The translations under genes and the position numbers were made by a program. DNA of 64,000 nt from Flavobacteriales bacterium (GTDB lineage: Bacteria; Bacteroidota; Bacteroidia; Flavobacteriales_F; PHOS-HE28). The stretch lies in NCBI GenBank assembly GCA_016705955.1, contig JADJKO010000002.1, positions 372,001-436,000 of the forward strand, given 5' to 3'. This document shows, piece by piece, positions 15,892 to 24,435 of this stretch. Position 1 is the first letter of the stretch; the number at the start of each line of letters is the position of its first letter. Below the pieces are notes generated by a model that had not been told where the DNA came from, ran no database searches, and saw only the letters and a program-made list of their open reading frames with translations.

Positions 15892-18348
15892 ATGTCGAAG
15901 CGCGACATCCTACATAACGACCCTTCCCTCTTCAGCAGTGAGGCCCTCGAGAACGAGACCGAACTGATCCCCCTCATCACCGCCGAGGACGAGGAGCAGA
16001 TGAACGCGGAGGTCACTCCGCCGGAACTGCCCATCCTTCCGCTGCGCAATACAGTGCTGTTCCCCGGGGTGGTGATCCCGATCACCGTGGGGCGTGATCG
16101 CAGCATCCGCTTGATCCAGGACGTGTACAAGGGCAACCGAACGTTGGGCGTGGTAAGCCAGAAGGATGGCCAGATCGAAGAGCCGCGCGCTGAGGACCTG
16201 AACAAGGTGGGCACCATCGCGCAGATCATCCGCATGTTGCGCATGCCGGATGGAAGCACGACGGCGATCATCCAAGGCAAGAAGCGCTTCGAGGTGATGG
16301 AGATGGTGAAGATCGATCCATACTTCACCGCGCGTGTGAAGGAGTTCGAGGAGATCCGCCCGGCCAAGGACGACAAGAGCTTCCACGCATTGGTGAGTTC
16401 CTTGAAGGATCTCGCCACGGAGATCATCAAGCAAAGTCCGCAGATCCCTACCGAGGCGCAGTTCGCGTTGAAGAACATCGACAGTCCGAGCTTCCTGGTG
16501 AATTTCATCAGCAGCAACATGAATGCGGAGGTGGTGGAGAAGCAGAAGATGCTCGAAGTGGCCGATCTGCGTGAGCGTGCATCGCTGCTTCTGGCACATC
16601 TGACCAAGGAGTTGCAGATGCTGGAGATGAAGAACGAGATCCAGAGCAAGGTGCGTACGGAGGTCGATCGGCAGCAGCGCGAATACTTCCTGCACCAGCA
16701 GATGAAGACGATCCAGGACGAGTTGGGCGGCAACCCGATCGAACTGGAGTTGGAGGAGATGCGCGACAAGGCCGCGAAGAAGAAGTGGACGGTGAAAGTG
16801 TCCGATACCTTCGACAAGGAGATCAACAAGTTGCAGCGGATGAACCCGGCCGGCGCGGAGTTCAGCGTGCAGTACAACTACGTGCAACTGCTGCTGGATC
16901 TGCCGTGGGGCGATTACAGCAACGACAAGTTCGACCTGAAGAACGCGCAGAAGATCCTGGACCGTGACCACTTCGGTCTGGACAAGGTGAAGGAGCGCAT
17001 CATCGAACACCTCGCCGTATTGAAGTTGAAGGGTGATATGAAGGCACCGATCATCTGCTTGTTCGGTCCTCCCGGTGTGGGCAAGACCAGCTTGGGCAAG
17101 AGCATGGCCGAAGCGCTGGGTCGGAAGTACGTGCGCATGAGCCTTGGCGGCCTGCACGACGAGAGCGAGATCCGCGGACACCGCAAGACGTACATCGGTG
17201 CGATGCCGGGTCGCTTGATCCAGAGCATCAAGAAAGCCGGGACGAGCAATCCGCTCTTCGTGCTGGATGAGATCGATAAGGTGGGCAAGGACTTCCACGG
17301 TGATCCCGCCAGCGCGCTGCTGGAAGTGCTGGACCCCGAACAGAACAGCAACTTCTACGACAACTACGTGGAGGTGGAATATGATCTGAGCCGCGTGATG
17401 TTCGTGGCCACGGCGAACTCGCTCAGTACGATCCATCCCGCCTTGCGCGATCGGATGGAGATCATCGAGGTGAACGGCTACACCGAGGAGGAGAAGGTGC
17501 AGATCGCCACACGCCACCTGTTGCCGAAGCAATTCACCGAGAACGGGTTGAAGCCGAAGCAATTGAAATTGGCGCCGGGCCTGATCGAAGCGATCATCGA
17601 ACAATACAGCGATGAGAGCGGCGTGCGGACCTTGGAGAAGCGCATCGCCAAGTTGGTGCGTTATCGTGCGAAGCAGATCGCACTGAAGGAGAAGTACAAC
17701 CTCACCATCGGGATCGAAGACCTGGTGAAGATCTACGGACCTAGCCACGCGCGGGACAAGTACCAAGGCAACGATGTGGCCGGTGTGGTCACTGGCTTGG
17801 CATGGACCCCGACGGGCGGCGACATCCTCTTCATCGAGACCAGCATCACCAAGGGTGAAGGCAAGCTCACCCTCACCGGCAACCTGGGTGATGTGATGAA
17901 GGAGAGCGCCATCATCGCGCTGGAATACCTGAAAGCACACAGCAGCATCATCGGCATCGACGCTGAAGTGTTCAAGCGTTGGAACGTACACGTACACGTT
18001 CCCGAAGGCGCCACACCGAAGGATGGCCCGAGCGCAGGCATCACCATGGTCACCAGCATCGCCAGTGCCTTCACGCAGCAGAAGGTGCGGAAGTTCGTCG
18101 CGATGACGGGTGAGATCACGCTGCGGGGTCGTGTGCTACCGGTGGGTGGCATCAAGGAGAAGATCCTCGCGGCGAAGCGAGCGGGCATCAAGGAGATCAT
18201 CCTCAGCGCCGACAATCGCAAGGACATCGAGGACATCGATGCGCGTTACACCAAGGGCATGCGCTTCACCTATGTCACCGAGATGATCGAGGTGGTGAAG
18301 CACGCCTTGCTGAAGGAGAAAGTGGAGAACGCGCTGAAGGTGGCATAG
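15892..18348 (+). CDS. lon: ATP-dependent Lon protease
   Basis: The protein has 818 residues. Domains in order are: an N-terminal substrate domain (ELPILPLRNTVLFPGVVIPI, about residues 45-250), a coiled-coil linker, an AAA+ module with Walker A GPPGVGKT at 392-399 and Walker B FVLDEIDK, a sensor region, and a C-terminal protease domain with catalytic S714 in PKDGPSAG and K757 in GGIKEKILAAKRAG, 43 residues later as in E. coli. It degrades misfolded and regulatory proteins in the cytoplasm. The acidic N-terminal extension before the LON domain (about 40 residues) is common in Bacteroidota. Two small genes follow 9 bp later on the same strand. Confidence 0.97.
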   Translation: MSKRDILHNDPSLFSSEALENETELIPLITAEDEEQMNAEVTPPELPILPLRNTVLFPGVVIPITVGRDRSIRLIQDVYKGNRTLGVVSQKDGQIEEPRAEDLNKVGTIAQIIRMLRMPDGSTTAIIQGKKRFEVMEMVKIDPYFTARVKEFEEIRPAKDDKSFHALVSSLKDLATEIIKQSPQIPTEAQFALKNIDSPSFLVNFISSNMNAEVVEKQKMLEVADLRERASLLLAHLTKELQMLEMKNEIQSKVRTEVDRQQREYFLHQQMKTIQDELGGNPIELELEEMRDKAAKKKWTVKVSDTFDKEINKLQRMNPAGAEFSVQYNYVQLLLDLPWGDYSNDKFDLKNAQKILDRDHFGLDKVKERIIEHLAVLKLKGDMKAPIICLFGPPGVGKTSLGKSMAEALGRKYVRMSLGGLHDESEIRGHRKTYIGAMPGRLIQSIKKAGTSNPLFVLDEIDKVGKDFHGDPASALLEVLDPEQNSNFYDNYVEVEYDLSRVMFVATANSLSTIHPALRDRMEIIEVNGYTEEEKVQIATRHLLPKQFTENGLKPKQLKLAPGLIEAIIEQYSDESGVRTLEKRIAKLVRYRAKQIALKEKYNLTIGIEDLVKIYGPSHARDKYQGNDVAGVVTGLAWTPTGGDILFIETSITKGEGKLTLTGNLGDVMKESAIIALEYLKAHSSIIGIDAEVFKRWNVHVHVPEGATPKDGPSAGITMVTSIASAFTQQKVRKFVAMTGEITLRGRVLPVGGIKEKILAAKRAGIKEIILSADNRKDIEDIDARYTKGMRFTYVTEMIEVVKHALLKEKVENALKVA

Positions 18349-18357
18349 ACCTCCGCG

Positions 18358-18549
18358 ATGGACAAGCGTATCCGCTTCGGAACCAAGGAGGAGAGCAATG
18401 CCGAGCGCGAACGCGCGTTCCTGGCGCTTACGCCCTCCGAGCGCTTCTACTGGTTCCTGAACAGCTTCGAGGGCCGAGTGCCCAGCGATCCGGATGCAGC
18501 GGAGAAGAAGGGCAACTTCATCGTAAGGAAGAAGAATGCACTTCGGTGA
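18358..18549 (+). CDS. Small conserved-looking protein upstream of a nucleotidyltransferase
   Basis: The protein has 63 residues, highly charged (Lys/Arg/Glu-rich), with no signal peptide or membrane segment. ERERAFLALTPSERFYWFLN in the middle looks like an amphipathic helix of the kind found in partners of minimal nucleotidyltransferases. It begins 9 bp after lon and its last 14 bases overlap the next gene, so the two are probably made together. I do not recognise a named family. An antitoxin-like or partner role is an inference from the arrangement only. Confidence 0.6.
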   Translation: MDKRIRFGTKEESNAERERAFLALTPSERFYWFLNSFEGRVPSDPDAAEKKGNFIVRKKNALR

Positions 18550-19006
18550 AGAGGTGACTGCTTTCCTACGCGCTGCGAACGACCACCACGTGCGCATGGT
18601 GCTCATCGGTGGCGGCGCGGTCAACTTCCACGGGTACCAACGGCAATCTCCGGATCTTGATTTCTGGATGGAGCCGACCAGCGAGAACTTCAACCAGTTG
18701 GCTGCCGCGTTGCGCAGCATCGGCTACGACGTGGATCAGTTCCCCGACCCGGTGCTGAAGTCCGATAAGAACATCACCCTGAAGATGAGCCCCGGCCTCG
18801 ATGTGAAAATCATCACCTTCTTACGGCCGGGCTGCACGTTCGAAGAGGCTTGGAGCCGGGCGGAGTTGATCGAGTTGTCAGGAGAGCCGGTCCAAAGCGT
18901 ACATGTGATGTCGCTGCCGGATCTGCTGGAGAGTAAAGCGCGGTCGGGGCGGCCAAAGGACTTGCTCGACATCCTGGAGCTGAAGCGCAAGAAGGGATCG
19001 GCTTGA
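18536..19006 (+). CDS. Nucleotidyltransferase-fold protein (AbiEii/DUF6036-like)
   Basis: The protein has 156 residues. VLIGGGAVNFHGYQRQSPDLDFWME contains the nucleotidyltransferase GG signature, the H-G-x-x-R-x-(S/T) segment and the metal-binding D-x-D pair. The rest (IITFLRPGCTFEEAW, VMSLPDLLESKARSGRPKDLLDILEL) fits the helical tail of small NTase-like proteins found in toxin-antitoxin pairs and in DUF6036. Its ATG at 18536 lies inside the upstream small gene. The catalytic residues appear intact. The module ends at the large palindrome at 19107-19140. Confidence 0.75.
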   Translation: MHFGEEVTAFLRAANDHHVRMVLIGGGAVNFHGYQRQSPDLDFWMEPTSENFNQLAAALRSIGYDVDQFPDPVLKSDKNITLKMSPGLDVKIITFLRPGCTFEEAWSRAELIELSGEPVQSVHVMSLPDLLESKARSGRPKDLLDILELKRKKGSA

Positions 19007-19106
19007 TCGGATCCACGTAAGTCGGAGTAGCCGATCGCGGGACGGAAGAAGGCAAGAACCACACGGAACTCCTCTAGCATGTGGCATAGAACGTTGAACA
19101 GATCGA

Positions 19107-19140
19107 ACGAAGAAGCCCCGGGATCCCGGGGCTTCTTCGT
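19107..19140. terminator. 34-bp perfect palindrome, bidirectional terminator
   Basis: The sequence from ACGAAGAAGCCCCGGG to its exact mirror CCCGGGGCTTCTTCGT is a perfect palindrome centred on GATC. It sits between the convergent nucleotidyltransferase and porin genes, 100 bp after the first and 15 bp after the second, and can serve both. Confidence 0.85.
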
Positions 19141-19154
19141 TTCCGGAGAACTGA

Positions 19155-20360
19155 TCAGAAATTGAACTGTGCTTGTATGCGCAGCAGTTCACCCTTCTGT
19201 TTGTTCGACTGTAATCCATGATCCTCGAAGCGACGATCGCCGAGGTAGTACTCCACCGTCAACTCGAAGTTCTTGAACGGGAGCCATTCCACACCGAACT
19301 CCATATCGTTGACGGAGTAGGAACGCGCATCCGTTTCGTTCTTCTTGCCGCCATCGTAAACCTGATAGCGCGCGAAGGGCATGAACATCTGGTCCTTGAC
19401 GATCAGCTTATATGTTGCGGTGACGAATCCACCACTCAGGTCTTTCGTGCTGATGGAATCCGTGGCGACATCATACTCAGGACCCTTGCCCACGTTGTAT
19501 TCCGCAAGAAAGCCGAACGGCTTCGGGTAGAGCACCAGCGTGCCTGCGACCCGCTGATCGTCATAGGTCCAGTTGCTGTTCCCCTTCGCGCCGGAGCGCT
19601 GATCAGCAGTCACGGTATAGCGCCCGGTGTACGCCTGCACGCCGGGTTCGATGATCTGGCTTCCGATCCGCATCGGCACGCTGATCCGGGCCACTACGTT
19701 CAGGTCGTCGTTCGCTTCGGCGCGGTTCGCGGATTGGCCGTTGTACGCACCGATCCCGACGATCCCGTAATCACCGGTACCTTTCATGCCAGCCTCTTTC
19801 AGTTCCTTGAAGAGCCCGCGGTATTTCTTCGGTGACCAATACAGGAAAGCGCCGAGGTCGCGCTCGTTCGGGGTACCGGAGTTGGTCGGGTCTGCGCGAT
19901 CCATTGGGAGGCGTTCGGAACTGCTCTGTAGGTTCTCAAAGCCATAGGGCACCTTGCTCTGTCCTAGTCGCACCCGGAATTCATTGGTGGGATCGAGGCC
20001 AATGTCCATATACCAATCACGGATCTGTGCGATGTTCTGGACGTTCGGGGCCACCCCCTGCGCGAAATCCGTTTGCATGTACAAGTACACGCGGGGATGG
20101 ACCTGCCCGGAAATGATCACGCGCGCGCGCCGCAGAAAGATCCCACCGCCCCGTCCCCAACTCGCGTCACAAGCCTGACAGCGCAAGAGGTCATTGGTTT
20201 CTAACAGGCGGTTGTATCGCAGGTGCGCGTAGCCTCGGATACTGAAGGAGTCGTACCAAGACTTGGCTTTTGGGCCCGGCGGGGCCGATGGCGTAAGGTC
20301 CTGAGCAGAGATCATGGCAGGCAGCAAGCAGGCCAGAAGGAGGGAGGCAAGTGGTCGCAT
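19155..20360 (-). CDS. OprO/OprP-type porin
   Basis: The protein has 401 residues with signal peptide MRPLASLLLACLLPAMISAQ. A beta-barrel outer-membrane protein is indicated by alternating hydrophobic/aromatic strands and the C-terminal Phe (RIQAQFNF). FLRRARVIISGQVHPRVYLYMQTDF and LRIGQSK-like FRVRLGQSKVPYG are typical of the phosphate/polyphosphate-selective porin family. A CxxC pair near residues 60-63 (CQACDAS) is uncommon for an exposed loop. It is on its own transcript; a TGTCTTTG box precedes the start on the minus strand. Ion selectivity cannot be judged. Confidence 0.85.
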   Translation of the reverse strand: MRPLASLLLACLLPAMISAQDLTPSAPPGPKAKSWYDSFSIRGYAHLRYNRLLETNDLLRCQACDASWGRGGGIFLRRARVIISGQVHPRVYLYMQTDFAQGVAPNVQNIAQIRDWYMDIGLDPTNEFRVRLGQSKVPYGFENLQSSSERLPMDRADPTNSGTPNERDLGAFLYWSPKKYRGLFKELKEAGMKGTGDYGIVGIGAYNGQSANRAEANDDLNVVARISVPMRIGSQIIEPGVQAYTGRYTVTADQRSGAKGNSNWTYDDQRVAGTLVLYPKPFGFLAEYNVGKGPEYDVATDSISTKDLSGGFVTATYKLIVKDQMFMPFARYQVYDGGKKNETDARSYSVNDMEFGVEWLPFKNFELTVEYYLGDRRFEDHGLQSNKQKGELLRIQAQFNF

Positions 20361-20502
20361 CTGTTAAGATCCGGGTGCAAAGACATCATCGGATCGTAAG
20401 TTGAATATGAATTCCGGTTAACGTGGGCTTTACATGGGTCATCCGACCGGTCGCTTCCATGCTGTAATCTTGCCGGCCGTTCATGCACGCAAGGCGGACG
20501 CC

Positions 20503-21285
20503 ATGGTCGATGTCCATCGCTTGAAGTTCCATCCGATCCTTCTGGTCCTGCTTCTCCCGCTCTGTGCGCATGCGCAGAGGCGAACGATCACGCAGCAGCT
20601 TCATTGGTCCGGGTATTTCAACACGTTGAAGCTGAACGAGCGCTGGGCGGTCTCAACGGATATCCAGGAGCGACGATTCTTCAACCCCGACGTGCATCAG
20701 CAATTCGGGTTGCGATCGATGATCCGAAGGGACCTTGGACGGGGGATGGATGTGGCGTTGGGCGGGGCGTTGTTCCTGCAAGGGGCGAATGACCCGAATG
20801 CAGCTAACCAATTGGTGCGGCCTGAGCTTCGGCCGCATGCGGAGGTAACGCGCAAGATCAAAGGACCGTGGTACCGGTTCAACCAAAGATCCCGGGTTGA
20901 GGCGCGTTTCTTCCACCGGGAGGAAGGCGGTGAACTGACCGCAGGCTATTCATTCACGAACTTCCGCATACGGTACCAACCGGTCTTGGAGATCCCGATC
21001 CTGAGGAATGCGGATGCCGGAACCGAACGATTGGCGTTCAAGTTGGCGGGTGAACTTTTCCTCCGGTCACATGTCCCGACCTTCTCCGACGCCTTCGACC
21101 AGGGTCGTTTGCATGCGAGTTTCATCATCGGTATCACATCAGGTCTCACGATCGATATCGGCTATATGAACATGTACCAGCGATCCATCGGGGGGGAGGT
21201 CTTTTACAATCGACACCTCTTGCGCGTCGTGATCCAGCATCGGATCGATCTGACCAGAGCCCGTCCCACATCGACCATGGGCTGA
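20503..21285 (+). CDS. DUF2490 outer-membrane beta-barrel-like protein
   Basis: The protein has 260 residues. The start at 20503 gives a good signal peptide (LKFHPILLVLLLPLCAHAQ); an in-frame ATG at 20434 would add 23 non-signal residues. The mature part QQLHWSGYFNTLKLNERW, SDIQERRF-like and RPELRPHAEVTRK, then RSRVEARFFHRE and RIRYQPVLEIPI match DUF2490 proteins, which are predicted outer-membrane barrels of unknown function, widespread in Bacteroidota. The protein does not end in Phe but with a short polar tail. It stands 18 bp before queA in the same direction. Confidence 0.75.
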   Translation: MVDVHRLKFHPILLVLLLPLCAHAQRRTITQQLHWSGYFNTLKLNERWAVSTDIQERRFFNPDVHQQFGLRSMIRRDLGRGMDVALGGALFLQGANDPNAANQLVRPELRPHAEVTRKIKGPWYRFNQRSRVEARFFHREEGGELTAGYSFTNFRIRYQPVLEIPILRNADAGTERLAFKLAGELFLRSHVPTFSDAFDQGRLHASFIIGITSGLTIDIGYMNMYQRSIGGEVFYNRHLLRVVIQHRIDLTRARPTSTMG

Positions 21286-21303
21286 CGCTCCACCGCCTGG
21301 ATC

Positions 21304-22524
21304 ATGCATCCCCGCCACCTTTCCATCGCCGATCTCACATATGAGCTTCCGGAGTCCCGGATCGCGCAGCAACCCTTGGCCGAACGGGATGCGAGCCGGT
21401 TGCTGGTATATCGCAGTGGATCCATTGAGGATCGGTTCTTCCATGAGCTACCCGGTGTAGTTCCAGCGAACGCATTGCTCGTCCTCAACGACACGCGTGT
21501 GGTGAATGCACGATTGATCTTTCACCGAAGTACAGGCGCACGTATCGAAGTGCTGTGTCTGGAACCGGAAAGAAGTCGGCCGGTAGAACAAGCGTTCGCG
21601 GACCGTGGTTCCGGTTCGTGGAAGTGCTTCATCGGCAACGCCAAGCGTTGGAAGGAAGGGGAGGTCATGGTGGTGGAACAAGATGGGTTGAAGGTGAAGG
21701 CGATGCGCAACGGTGATGCATTGGTACACTTCACTTGGGAGCCTGCGGAACGGACTTTCGCCGAGGTCCTGGAGGTCATCGGGCACGTTCCGCTGCCGCC
21801 CTACATGAAACGGCCGGATGCTGCGGCCGACAAAGAGCGGTACAACACCGTCTTCGCGAAGCACGACGGTTCCGTGGCGGCACCGACCGCCAGTTTGCAC
21901 CTGACCGAACGGATCCTCAGCGAACTGGAACGCAAGGGCGTGAAGACCATGGCGCTAACGCTGCACGTGGGTGCAGGCACTTTTCTTCCGGTGAAGAGTG
22001 CGATGATGGCGGATCATGCCATGCACCACGAACAAGTGCGGGTACCGTTGAAAGCATTGGAAGTCTTGGCGGATCAGTTGGGAAAAGGTCCGGTCGTCGC
22101 GGTAGGGACCACCGCACTACGGAACCTCGAGAGCATCTATTGGCACGGAGTGAAGCTGATCCATGGAAGTATCCCGGATATCATGGACATCGGTCAATGG
22201 GAACCATACGACCAGACCAAGCCGCTTCCTACTTCCGCTGAAGCACTGGACGCGGTGATCACTCGGCTGCGCTCATCGGGTCAGGAAAAGCTGAGTGGTT
22301 GGACACAGTTGCTCATCGCACCGGGTTACTCGTTCCGTTTCGTGGATGGGCTGATCACCAATTTCCATCAACCCCAAAGCACGCTACTGCTGATCGTAGC
22401 TGCGTTGCTCGGACCGGACTGGAGGAGCGTCTATGACCACGCATTGTGGAACGACTACCGCTTCTTGAGCTATGGTGATGGCTCCCTCTTATGGCGCTCC
22501 GACCGATCATCATCCACGAGCTGA
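21304..22524 (+). CDS. queA: S-adenosylmethionine:tRNA ribosyltransferase-isomerase
   Basis: The protein has 406 residues, about 50 more than E. coli QueA but within the range seen in Bacteroidota. It transfers and isomerises the ribosyl group of SAM onto 7-aminomethyl-deazaguanine at position 34 of tRNAs to make epoxyqueuosine. Conserved blocks are YELPESRIAQQPLAERDASRL, LVLNDTRVVNARL, VPLPPYMKRPD, YNTVFAKHDGSVAAPTASLH, LHVGAGTFLPV, MHHEQV, VGTTALRNLES and LITNFHQPQSTLLLIVAALLG. No other queuosine gene is in the window. Confidence 0.95.
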   Translation: MHPRHLSIADLTYELPESRIAQQPLAERDASRLLVYRSGSIEDRFFHELPGVVPANALLVLNDTRVVNARLIFHRSTGARIEVLCLEPERSRPVEQAFADRGSGSWKCFIGNAKRWKEGEVMVVEQDGLKVKAMRNGDALVHFTWEPAERTFAEVLEVIGHVPLPPYMKRPDAAADKERYNTVFAKHDGSVAAPTASLHLTERILSELERKGVKTMALTLHVGAGTFLPVKSAMMADHAMHHEQVRVPLKALEVLADQLGKGPVVAVGTTALRNLESIYWHGVKLIHGSIPDIMDIGQWEPYDQTKPLPTSAEALDAVITRLRSSGQEKLSGWTQLLIAPGYSFRFVDGLITNFHQPQSTLLLIVAALLGPDWRSVYDHALWNDYRFLSYGDGSLLWRSDRSSSTS

Positions 22525-22539
22525 ACAATATGAGCCGCC

Positions 22540-22547
22540 TATCTTCG
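22540..22547 (+). promoter_or_regulatory. Candidate -7 box of porQ
   Basis: TATCTTCG lies 12 nt before the ATG at 22560. Its presence supports the 22560 start of porQ over the in-frame ATGs at 22491 and 22530, which would place it inside the coding region. Confidence 0.5.
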
Positions 22548-22559
22548 TTCCCATCGCGC

Positions 22560-23594
22560 ATGCGCCGCATCCTCCTCGCCACCAGCATCCTTTCCGCCTC
22601 GTTCGTATCCGGCCAGTTGGGCGGCCAAAGCGCCTTCCGGATCCTCAGTATTCCCTCATCGGCACGCAGTTCCGCGCTTGGGGGGAACTACATCGCGGTG
22701 AAGGACAACGACATCAACCTGGGCATTTTCAACCCCGGCCTGCTGAACAGGGAGATGGGCAAGCAAGTGGCCCTGAGCTACCTGCCCTACTTCGAGGGGA
22801 TCAAGATCGGCTACGCCAGCTACGCGCATTATTGCGACAGTTTGAAGACCACCTTCAGCGGCACGGTGCAGTACGTGGATTATGGCACGTTCAAGCGGAC
22901 CGATGATGTGGGCACCGAGCTAGGCGATTTCCGGGCGGGCGAATATGTGGTGCAGGTAGGAGCGGGTAGGGCAGTGGATAGCCTCTTCAGCGTCGGTGCG
23001 AATGTGAAGTTCATCACCAGCAATCTGGATACGTACACCTCCACAGCATGGGCTGCGGATCTCGCTGGGGTATTCAGCAAACCGTCCAAGGGGATCACGG
23101 TGGCGGCCATGTTGCGGAACATCGGGCGACAGGCCAGCACCTTCACGGACAAGCGAGAGGACCTTCCCTTCGAAGTACAATTGGGGGCCACCTACAAATT
23201 CAGGCACGCACCGTTCCGGCTCGGACTCATGCTCGAGAACCTGCAGCAGTGGGATCTGACCTACAAGGACCCGAACGCTGTTGTGCAGATCGACCCCACG
23301 ACCGGCGATGTGATCGTGGAGAAGACCACCACGGCCAAGAAGGCCATGCTGCATTGTGTACCGAGCGCGGAGATCCTCCTGAGCAAGAACTTCATGTTGC
23401 GCGTGGACTACAATCCGCGTCGTAGGCAGGAATTGGTGATCGCTGATAAGCCGGGCGCTGTAGGTCTGAGCTTCGGCATAGGGCTGAAGGTGAGCAAGGT
23501 GCACCTGAGCTACGGCTTCTCGCAGTTGCACCTAGCAGGTATCAGCAACACGCTGACGCTGGCGGTGCGCTTCTCGGATTTCCAGAAGTCGTAG
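22560..23594 (+). CDS. porQ: Type IX secretion system protein PorQ
   Basis: The protein has 344 residues with signal peptide ending VSGQ. The start of the mature chain, LGGQSAFRILSIPSSARSSA LGG (conserved small-residue run, residues about 20-42), followed by DNDINLGIFNPGLLNREMG is the PorQ signature within the PorV/OmpP1-like barrel family. PorQ is an outer-membrane barrel associated with PorZ and the attachment complex that handles type IX cargo. It lies directly before cmk, the arrangement I know from other Bacteroidota. The stop codon TAG is followed within 10 bp by a family-A repeat. Confidence 0.9.
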   Translation: MRRILLATSILSASFVSGQLGGQSAFRILSIPSSARSSALGGNYIAVKDNDINLGIFNPGLLNREMGKQVALSYLPYFEGIKIGYASYAHYCDSLKTTFSGTVQYVDYGTFKRTDDVGTELGDFRAGEYVVQVGAGRAVDSLFSVGANVKFITSNLDTYTSTAWAADLAGVFSKPSKGITVAAMLRNIGRQASTFTDKREDLPFEVQLGATYKFRHAPFRLGLMLENLQQWDLTYKDPNAVVQIDPTTGDVIVEKTTTAKKAMLHCVPSAEILLSKNFMLRVDYNPRRRQELVIADKPGAVGLSFGIGLKVSKVHLSYGFSQLHLAGISNTLTLAVRFSDFQKS

Positions 23595-23600
23595 GATGCC

Positions 23601-23693
23601 CGTTGTTCGTATTGACGGTTGTTCGTTGCTCGGAAGGGCAGGGCCGCGCTTGGATCGCCCGCCGAACAACTTTCCACACGAACAACGAACAAC
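23601..23693. repeat. Family-A inverted-repeat element, copy 1
   Basis: GTTGTTCGT occurs at 23602-23610 and 23618-23626, and its complement ACGAACAAC at 23678-23686 and 23685-23693, giving a long imperfect hairpin between the porQ stop and cmk. It shares the arms with the elements at 25730 and 47185. Confidence 0.8.
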
Positions 23694-23704
23694 CCCCATC
23701 CCCG

Positions 23705-23711
23705 TACTTTG
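23705..23711 (+). promoter_or_regulatory. Candidate -7 box of cmk
   Basis: TACTTTG lies 5 nt before the GTG start at 23717, suggesting a nearly leaderless cmk mRNA. It supports the GTG start. Confidence 0.45.
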
Positions 23712-23716
23712 CCGAC

Positions 23717-24418
23717 GTGAACGGGATCACCATCGCCATAGACGGCTATTCCTCTTGCGGTAAGAGCACCCTAGCGAAGCATCTCGCTAGCCATCTCGGT
23801 TACACCTACATCGATAGCGGCGCCATGTACCGGGCCGTCGCGCTGTACGTGATGGAGAACGGGCTCGTACACAACGGGCTGCTGGATCGGCCGAAATTGT
23901 TGCAGGCGTTGGAAGGGATCGAGATCCGTTTCGAGCACGATCCGATGACGGACAAGAGCGCGACCTACCTGAACGGCCGCAATGTGGAGGAGGAGATCAG
24001 GAGCATGGAGGTGAGCCAGCACGTCACGCTGGTGAGTCCCATTCCGGAGGTGCGCGCCAAACTGGTGAAGTTGCAGCAGGCCTTCGGGCGTGAACGCGGC
24101 GTAGTGATGGATGGCCGCGACATCGGCACCGTGGTCTTTCCGGATGCCGAGGTGAAACTGTTCATGACCGCACGGCCGGAGGTGCGTGCCCAACGACGCT
24201 ACCACGAATTATGTGAGAAAGGACTTGACGTGGAATTCTCCACCGTCCTCGAAAACATCCACCAACGCGATCTGGACGACACGACGCGCGCAGCGGATCC
24301 GCTGATCCAGGCGCCGGATGCGGTGGAGATCGACAATAGCGACATCACTGCGGAGCAACAGTTCGTACGCGCGTTGGACGTGGTGCTGGAGGTACTGGCC
24401 CGGGTAGGGCAGGAGTGA
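23717..24418 (+). CDS. cmk: Cytidylate kinase
   Basis: The protein has 233 residues from the GTG at 23717; upstream in-frame sequence to 23603 is the family-A repeat and not coding. It phosphorylates CMP/dCMP with ATP. The P-loop is in ITIAIDGYSSCGKST; YIDSGAMYRAVAL is the conserved NMP-binding start; GVVMDGRDIGTVVFPDAEVKLF is the CMP-specific signature, and TARPEVRAQRR and RDLDDTTRAADPL complete the active site. Length is normal. The rhomboid gene faces it tail to tail 17 bp later. Confidence 0.96.
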   Translation: MNGITIAIDGYSSCGKSTLAKHLASHLGYTYIDSGAMYRAVALYVMENGLVHNGLLDRPKLLQALEGIEIRFEHDPMTDKSATYLNGRNVEEEIRSMEVSQHVTLVSPIPEVRAKLVKLQQAFGRERGVVMDGRDIGTVVFPDAEVKLFMTARPEVRAQRRYHELCEKGLDVEFSTVLENIHQRDLDDTTRAADPLIQAPDAVEIDNSDITAEQQFVRALDVVLEVLARVGQE

Positions 24419-24435
24419 ACGATCGAGTTACGGGA

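Noticed and set aside
15910..17997. Very long open frame antisense to lon (about 695 codons, minus strand)
   Set aside because: High G+C and strong codon bias give long antisense frames opposite real genes; the translation is low-complexity His/Leu/Gln-rich and matches no family.
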